11,044 bases of DNA from Lachnospiraceae bacterium (GTDB taxonomy: Bacteria; Bacillota_A; Clostridia; Lachnospirales; Lachnospiraceae): positions 1 through 11,044 of the forward strand of contig JAGATU010000070.1 in the NCBI GenBank assembly GCA_017621115.1, given 5' to 3'. The notes beneath the pieces are model-generated. The model did no database searches, was not told where the DNA came from, and was given only the letters and a program-made list of their open reading frames with translations. Numbering within the stretch: the stretch's first letter is position 1; each line of letters starts with the position of its first letter. Of this stretch, positions 6,956 through 11,044 are shown piece after piece. The position numbers were made by a program, and so were the translations under genes.

Positions 6956-8070
6956 CCTTCTCTTTTTTTAATATCTGCCTGAATTAACTTATACACTGCT
7001 GCCGCAATCGGAACTGCAAGAAGCATACCGAACACGCCCATTAACCCGCCGCCAACCGTAATGGCTGCCAGCACCCAGATGCCCGGAAGACCGATGGAAC
7101 TGCCGACCACTTTGGGGTAAATCAAATTGCCTTCCAACTGCTGTAACACAACAATAAATACAATGAACAAAAGGGCCGTTAAAGGGGATTCCGTAAGCAT
7201 CATAAATGCTCCGACACCCGCTCCGATATACGCTCCGGCAATTGGAATCAGCGCTGTAAACCCAATCAACACACCAATCATCATCGCATACGGGAATCGG
7301 AAAATCCACATGCCAACCATACATAACACACCGAGTACAACTGCTTCCGTGCACTGGCCGACAATAAAATGATGAAAACTGTCATTCAATGCATCCACAA
7401 CATAAAATATCTTGTCCGCTCTTTTTTTGAAATATGTGGTAATCAATTTCTTGGCCTGTGCACCAAGTTTTTCTTTTCCAAGCAATATATAAATAGAAAA
7501 AATAACAGCCACCAAAAAAGTAACAACCGAAGAAAATGCACTGCCTACTACCGATACAACCGAACTCATTACGCCGCCCACACCATTCAGTACGCTCTGT
7601 GCACCACTCATCAATTTATCTTCCATGCCACTGAAATTGTTTACAAGATAATCCTCCAGCATGACAACATACTGTTCTATCATCTCATTTTGTTCCAGAT
7701 AGGCAAGCAGATTCATTACAGCCCCCGGAACCTCGGCAAACAAATGCTTGCCGCAATTAATTAGCTCCGGTACTACAATTCCGATTATCAACGCAACAAT
7801 TCCAATCAAACTCAGGAAAGCAAGCAATACACAGACAATACGTCTGGAGCCCGTCACCCATTTTGACTTGGATTTCGGGAAGTAATACTTTTCAAAGAAA
7901 GACATTAATATATTCAAAATATAGGCAATGACTGCACCGATAATCAGCGGACCGGCTGCCCCGAGTGCCATGGAAAGCAAATTAATTGCACCATCCCAGT
8001 AGCGTATTGCCAAATAAAGAATAAATAAACCGATTAATAACGAAGCATGTTTTTTAATATCTGTTTTCAT
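6949..8070 (-). CDS. AI-2E family transporter
   Basis: This 373-residue polytopic membrane protein belongs to the AI-2E/PerM/YdiK family. Three N-terminal hydrophobic segments (about 10-25, 32-57 and 77-101) precede a long amphipathic region (about 103-170). A membrane helix follows (173-198). The family-typical FIVGQ (235-239) then comes before a block of closely packed helices, with FPYAMMIGVLIGFTALIPIAG (259-279) and NLIYPKVVG (315-323). Members export diverse solutes or ions; the name comes from a reported autoinducer-2 exporter, but that activity cannot be assumed here. It starts at an ATG preceded by AAGGGG. It has its own promoter upstream and a terminator that overlaps the stop codon, so it is expressed alone. 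No quorum-sensing gene lies nearby. Confidence 0.9.
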   Translation of the reverse strand: MKTDIKKHASLLIGLFILYLAIRYWDGAINLLSMALGAAGPLIIGAVIAYILNILMSFFEKYYFPKSKSKWVTGSRRIVCVLLAFLSLIGIVALIIGIVVPELINCGKHLFAEVPGAVMNLLAYLEQNEMIEQYVVMLEDYLVNNFSGMEDKLMSGAQSVLNGVGGVMSSVVSVVGSAFSSVVTFLVAVIFSIYILLGKEKLGAQAKKLITTYFKKRADKIFYVVDALNDSFHHFIVGQCTEAVVLGVLCMVGMWIFRFPYAMMIGVLIGFTALIPIAGAYIGAGVGAFMMLTESPLTALLFIVFIVVLQQLEGNLIYPKVVGSSIGLPGIWVLAAITVGGGLMGVFGMLLAVPIAAAVYKLIQADIKKREGA

Positions 8071-8100
8071 AAGACCCCTTTTTTACTTACTTTATACGGT

Positions 8101-8129
8101 ATTATAGCGCATCTTTTCCACTTTCTCCA
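8101..8129 (-). promoter_or_regulatory. Promoter of the AI-2E family gene
   Basis: On the minus strand, TGGAGA (8124-8129, 4 of 6 to TTGACA) is 17 bases from a perfect TATAAT (8101-8106). The predicted start is near 8094, giving a leader of about 24 bases with an AAGGGG ribosome binding site. Confidence 0.6.
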
Positions 8130-8169
8130 GAACTTCATATAAATTTAATAAACGTTTTTCTTTCCAAAT

Positions 8170-8196
8170 AAAAAAGGGAGTATAAACTCCCCTTTT
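8170..8196 (-). terminator. Intrinsic terminator of the Cys-rich coat-like gene
   Basis: On the minus strand, the stem GGGAGT/ACTCCC (8186-8191 with 8176-8181, 4-base loop) is flanked by an A-run on the upstream side and six T (8170-8175) on the downstream side. It lies about 10 bases past the stop codon at 8205. It separates this gene from the AI-2E gene. Confidence 0.8.
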
Positions 8197-8204
8197 CATT
8201 GTGA

Positions 8205-9152
8205 TTAATCATTATAACCAAACTCATTTCCGCAATCGGCCAACGAATAACTATTTGTGTCTGTACCGCAATCATTCTGTGATTCACCGCATCCGCAATC
8301 CGTTGTATTTGATACACTTAAATCCAATGGCCGGATTGCCAGTTCAAGAAGATTTCCCTCAACAAAATCAAGGCAATCGCTTCCTTCACTCGTTGCAAGA
8401 TTACCCTTTGGAATATTTACCCTTCCACTTGTTTCAACTGTATAACCGGCAAAATAAAGAGCCTGTAACACCAATGTAATTCCCACGGTAATTGTACTGT
8501 CATCCGTATCCAGATTAATAATCTTTGGAAGCGCGTACATATTAATTCCCTGGTTTACAAAGTTGTTGGTTTCCGTAAATCCTATTACATTAATAATAGG
8601 AGTGGCTGTAGCTCCGGTTCCCGTAACAGCTGTACCATATGGCGCAAATACTTCCAATTCCACAACCGAAGGATTGGTATCCGCATCGTATGTCGGTGCC
8701 GTTGTATCAGAAGGAAGATACACTGCTGTCGGATAAACCGTAGTAATTAACCGGCATGCCGCATCATACAGATTAACTGCAAAAGAAACTGTAAGATTTG
8801 ACAATGTTACCAAATAACAATTTGGTCTTCCCGTAATAGGTGCTACCGCTACATCCGTGTCACCATATGTAAACGTGATATCTGTCACCCGTACGGATGC
8901 CCATGTTACCGTCGGATATTCTGTAGGAAGATCAATTCCCAAATCAAATGTCGTACACAGATTTATTCCCACTTCATCATAAATAACAGGAGCAAACAAG
9001 CCGAGTACATTTGGTGTTCCCATCACAGGATTTACACATACATCAGAGCAACCGCAATTCATCATCCCGTTTATACCATTATTATTCTGACACATGTTCT
9101 GGACCACATTACTGATAATTCTCGCTGTATTTTTGCATTTACATCTTGCCAT
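8205..9152 (-). CDS. Cys-rich, Thr-rich coat-like protein of unknown function
   Basis: I do not recognise a named family for this 315-residue protein. The N-terminus is basic and Cys-rich (MARCKCK...; C4, C6, C21, C33, C35, C39), with an Asn-rich stretch at 23-32. The middle (about 48-280) is rich in Thr, Val, Ile and Asp with alternating hydrophobic residues, suggesting beta-sheet, and contains only four Cys. The end is again Cys- and Gly-rich (C286, C288, C295, C307) and acidic. There is no signal peptide or membrane segment. Cys-rich ends around a beta-rich core would suit a disulfide-crosslinked structural protein such as a spore coat or exosporium component, made in the mother cell; this is inference from composition only. 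The ATG is preceded by GAAAGGAT. A promoter candidate lies upstream, and a clear terminator follows. It is divergent from the unknown gene at 9254. Confidence 0.72.
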   Translation of the reverse strand: MARCKCKNTARIISNVVQNMCQNNNGINGMMNCGCSDVCVNPVMGTPNVLGLFAPVIYDEVGINLCTTFDLGIDLPTEYPTVTWASVRVTDITFTYGDTDVAVAPITGRPNCYLVTLSNLTVSFAVNLYDAACRLITTVYPTAVYLPSDTTAPTYDADTNPSVVELEVFAPYGTAVTGTGATATPIINVIGFTETNNFVNQGINMYALPKIINLDTDDSTITVGITLVLQALYFAGYTVETSGRVNIPKGNLATSEGSDCLDFVEGNLLELAIRPLDLSVSNTTDCGCGESQNDCGTDTNSYSLADCGNEFGYND

Positions 9153-9184
9153 AAAAAAGATCCTTTCTTTTTTCCTTTCCTTAC

Positions 9185-9213
9185 ATTATATGTTCTAAAA
9201 TCACTTCTGCTAC
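9185..9213 (-). promoter_or_regulatory. Candidate promoter of the Cys-rich coat-like gene
   Basis: On the minus strand, a perfect TATAAT (9185-9190) lies 17 bases after a weak GTAGCA (9208-9213, 3 of 6). The same -10 reads CATATAAT, which is close to the CATA-type -10 of sporulation sigma-E/sigma-K promoters, but I find no matching -35. Sigma factor use is therefore undecided. It lies in the roughly 100-base divergent region shared with the gene at 9254. Confidence 0.35.
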
Positions 9214-9253
9214 CATATGCTTAGTAATGAAAAAATTTTTTAGGGATTATTCT

Positions 9254-9949
9254 ATGGAAACCATTTATACCGGCAACTTGGGGCAAAAACTTTTTTTATA
9301 TACAAATAAAGACCGCATCTATCTGCGTTCTGCCATTGATACGGATATCTCCCGTCCCATCCTTTTAGGAACGGATTATAAGGACTCTCTTGCAAGCATT
9401 GTTTTTCGTGACTCGATTCACTTTTCATATATAAATACCAAGGGAGACTTACTTGTACGCAATATTTTGGATTCCCGGATTATATTCCGTCTCCCCTGCG
9501 AATCTTCCCCCGACTACATCTCTACCTATCTCTGTATGTTTCAGGACAATCTGTTACTATTCTATTTTATTAAAAATCCTTTGAATGATTCCTTTTTACT
9601 ACATGCCGCTTTTCCATACAAAGGTCATTTTACAGATTGGACTCCCATTCCCTTTTTAGAACTTCCGCGTTTAGGTTTTATCACTTCCGGCAACTGTTTA
9701 CTCCTTTCCTGTACCGTAAACCGGGAAACTTCTTTTTTCCGGATAAGTGAAAACGGTTCCCATGAACCGGCAGAATTAATGACTGCATCCGACATTCATC
9801 ACAAATGTGAGGAATTATCACTCCCTAAAGACAAACTGATTGAGAGTATGAAGTCACAATATGAAGAACTTCGAAATACTGCCATCGCCTACCGCAATGA
9901 AGCAAACAAATGGTATCGTAAATATTACTCCAAAAAAGAATCTGTATAA
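9254..9949 (+). CDS. Unknown protein with C-terminal coiled coil
   Basis: This gene encodes 231 residues from the ATG at 9254, chosen because AGGG lies eight bases before it. An in-frame ATG at 9227 would add nine residues (MKKFFRDYS) but has no ribosome binding site. I do not recognise the family. The body is a run of short strands with aromatic and basic turns, spaced roughly every 20-25 residues (for example RIYLRSA, IHFSYIN, NLLLFYFIK, SFFRISENG); this could be a partial beta-propeller-like fold. The last 40 residues are charged and helical (from about residue 191), ending in YEELRNTAIAYRNEANKWYRKYY, a likely coiled coil. There is no signal peptide or membrane helix. It is divergent from the Cys-rich coat-like gene, with carB 143 bases downstream. 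A spore- or envelope-related role is only a guess from the neighbour. No clear terminator follows. Confidence 0.7.
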   Translation: METIYTGNLGQKLFLYTNKDRIYLRSAIDTDISRPILLGTDYKDSLASIVFRDSIHFSYINTKGDLLVRNILDSRIIFRLPCESSPDYISTYLCMFQDNLLLFYFIKNPLNDSFLLHAAFPYKGHFTDWTPIPFLELPRLGFITSGNCLLLSCTVNRETSFFRISENGSHEPAELMTASDIHHKCEELSLPKDKLIESMKSQYEELRNTAIAYRNEANKWYRKYYSKKESV

Positions 9950-10010
9950 AATCGCCAAAAAAAAATGGATTTTTGCAGAAAATTTTTTTAACTCAAACAG
10001 GAATTTCTCC

Positions 10011-10038
10011 TTGTGCTTTTTTTGTTTTCCTATATAAT
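10011..10038 (+). promoter_or_regulatory. Promoter of carB
   Basis: TTGTGC (10011-10016) is 16 bases from a perfect TATAAT (10033-10038). The predicted start is near 10045, leaving a leader of about 48 bases. The same TTGTGC hexamer serves as the -35 candidate of the GTPase-nuclease gene. Confidence 0.6.
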
Positions 10039-10051
10039 TATGTAAGATAGA

Positions 10052-10074
10052 GTGCACAACTAGGGCTTGCGCAC
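10052..10074 (+). repeat. Imperfect hairpin in the carB leader
   Basis: GTGCACAA (10052-10059) can pair with TTGCGCAC (10067-10074) in an 8-position stem with one A-C mismatch and a 7-base loop, CTAGGGC. It ends four bases before the AAGGAGG ribosome binding site (10078-10084). There is no T-run, so it is not a terminator. The loop does not look like a PyrR binding site. It may tune translation initiation or be an operator. Confidence 0.35.
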
Positions 10075-10092
10075 AAAAAGGAGGAGTTTCCT

Positions 10093-11044
10093 ATGCCAAA
10101 AAGAACAGATATACACAAAGTTTTGATTATTGGTTCCGGTCCAATTGTCATCGGTCAGGCCTGTGAATTTGACTATTCAGGTACGCAGGCATGTAAAGCG
10201 TTGCGTAACTTAGGTTACGAGATCGTATTGGTGAATTCCAATCCCGCTACCATCATGACTGACCCGGAAACAGCTGATGTAACTTACATCGAACCACTGA
10301 ATGTGGAACGCTTAGAACAAATTATTGCAAAAGAAAGACCCGACGCATTGCTTCCTAACTTGGGCGGCCAGTCAGGACTTAACCTTTGTTCTGAATTACA
10401 TCAGGCAGGTGTTTTAGAAAAATATAATGTAAAGGTTATCGGCGTTCAGGTAGATGCTATCGAACGTGGCGAAGACCGAATCGAATTTAAAAAGACCATG
10501 GATGAGCTCGGTATTGAGATGGCACGAAGCGAAGTTGCCTACTCCATTGAGCAGGGACTTGAGATTGCTGACAAACTCGGTTATCCGGTAGTTCTTCGTC
10601 CTGCATACACCATGGGTGGTGCCGGCGGTGGTCTGGTATATAATAAAGAAGAATTAAAGACCGTTATGGCACGTGGCTTACAGGCTTCCCTTGTTGGACA
10701 GGTTCTTGTAGAAGAATCCATCTTAGGTTGGGAAGAACTGGAACTTGAAGTTGTTCGTGACAAAGACGGCAATATGATTACGGTATGTTTCATCGAAAAT
10801 ATTGATCCTCTCGGTGTTCATACAGGTGACTCTTTCTGTTCGGCTCCTATGCTTACTATTTCTGAAGAATGCCAGAAGCGTCTTCAGGAACAGGCATATA
10901 AGATTGTTGATTCCGTTCAGGTAATCGGTGGTACAAACGTACAGTTTGCACACGACCCGGTATCCGACCGAATCATCGTAATTGAAATCAATCCTCGTAC
11001 ATCCCGTTCTTCCGCACTTGCATCCAAAGCAACCGGATTCCCAA
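10093..11044 (+). CDS. carB: Carbamoyl-phosphate synthase large subunit, 5' part
   Basis: Only the first 317 codons are in the window; the full protein is usually about 1,070 residues. CarB binds the ammonia made by CarA and, using two ATP and bicarbonate, makes carbamoyl phosphate for pyrimidines and arginine. Visible is the N-terminal pre-ATP-grasp domain ([19 protein letters not shown], 12-30) and most of the first ATP-grasp domain (carboxyphosphate half): [12 protein letters not shown] (169-180), [12 protein letters not shown] (212-223), HTGDS (243-247) and [13 protein letters not shown] (297-309). R129, R169, E215 and H243 match the E. coli active-site numbering. The start has AAGGAGG eight bases upstream. 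It has its own promoter and leader. carA is not directly upstream, which is unlike the common carAB order; carA may be downstream or elsewhere. Confidence 0.96.
   Translation, partial: MPKRTDIHKVLIIGSGPIVIGQACEFDYSGTQACKALRNLGYEIVLVNSNPATIMTDPETADVTYIEPLNVERLEQIIAKERPDALLPNLGGQSGLNLCSELHQAGVLEKYNVKVIGVQVDAIERGEDRIEFKKTMDELGIEMARSEVAYSIEQGLEIADKLGYPVVLRPAYTMGGAGGGLVYNKEELKTVMARGLQASLVGQVLVEESILGWEELELEVVRDKDGNMITVCFIENIDPLGVHTGDSFCSAPMLTISEECQKRLQEQAYKIVDSVQVIGGTNVQFAHDPVSDRIIVIEINPRTSRSSALASKATGFP

Noticed and set aside
8135..8317. Minus-strand 60-codon frame
   Set aside because: It overlaps the end of the Cys-rich gene in another frame and runs through that gene's terminator. No ribosome binding site or recognisable product.
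8201..8479. Plus-strand frame antisense to the Cys-rich gene
   Set aside because: Low-complexity translation, antisense to a better-supported gene, no ribosome binding site. Treated as a shadow.
9950..9995. Possible terminator after the unknown gene at 9254
   Set aside because: Only A/T runs with a weak, bulged stem (GC-C-AAAAA with TTTTTGC) and no compact GC stem. Not strong enough to call.
10045..10092. PyrR-type attenuator or riboswitch ahead of carB
   Set aside because: The leader is under 50 bases, has no terminator and no match that I can see to the PyrR loop. Only an imperfect hairpin is present.

Overview
The window looks like chromosomal DNA from a Gram-positive, spore-forming Clostridia, most likely a member of the Lachnospiraceae. 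The reasons are AT-rich DNA, strong AGGAGG-type ribosome binding sites, compact intrinsic terminators, and the gene set itself: a Tet(M)-type GTPase, a YacP/Rae1-type nuclease domain, SulP and AI-2E membrane proteins, and a Cys-rich coat-like protein. The placement is by inference; there is no rRNA or other marker gene here. I see no insertion sequence, CRISPR array, tRNA or phage gene.

Layout, left to right. Positions 25-8070 hold six minus-strand genes. In transcription order these are: an AI-2E family membrane protein (8070-6949) with its own promoter and terminator; a SulP-STAS anion transporter (6788-5106), also with its own promoter and terminator; a cluster of a 905-residue ribosome-protection-type GTPase fused to a Rae1/YacP-like NYN nuclease (5022-2305), a TVP38/DedA-type membrane protein (2272-1670) and a HAD phosphatase (1657-1058); and a sugar-nucleotidyltransferase-like protein (945-25) with its own promoter. 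A Shine-Dalgarno sequence at the left edge shows that another minus-strand gene follows just outside. At 8205-9152 (minus) is a Cys-rich coat-like protein of unknown function. It is divergent from an unknown plus-strand gene ending in a coiled coil (9254-9949). At the right end is the 5' part of carB (10093 onward, plus), cut by the window edge.

The main point of interest is the GTPase-nuclease fusion. Tet(M)-type proteins enter the ribosomal A site, and Bacillus Rae1 is a nuclease reported to cut mRNA on translating ribosomes in the A site. Joining the two in one polypeptide suggests a GTP-driven, ribosome-targeted mRNA cleavage or rescue factor rather than a simple tetracycline resistance protein. 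The tip loop of domain IV also differs from Tet(M). Its gene follows the SulP gene by 83 bp, in which an intrinsic terminator appears to carry the -10 element of the next promoter inside its loop.

The rest is largely ordinary housekeeping or membrane biology: anion transport, membrane lipid or envelope homeostasis, and carbamoyl phosphate synthesis. No further joint pathway can be argued beyond the operon arrangement.
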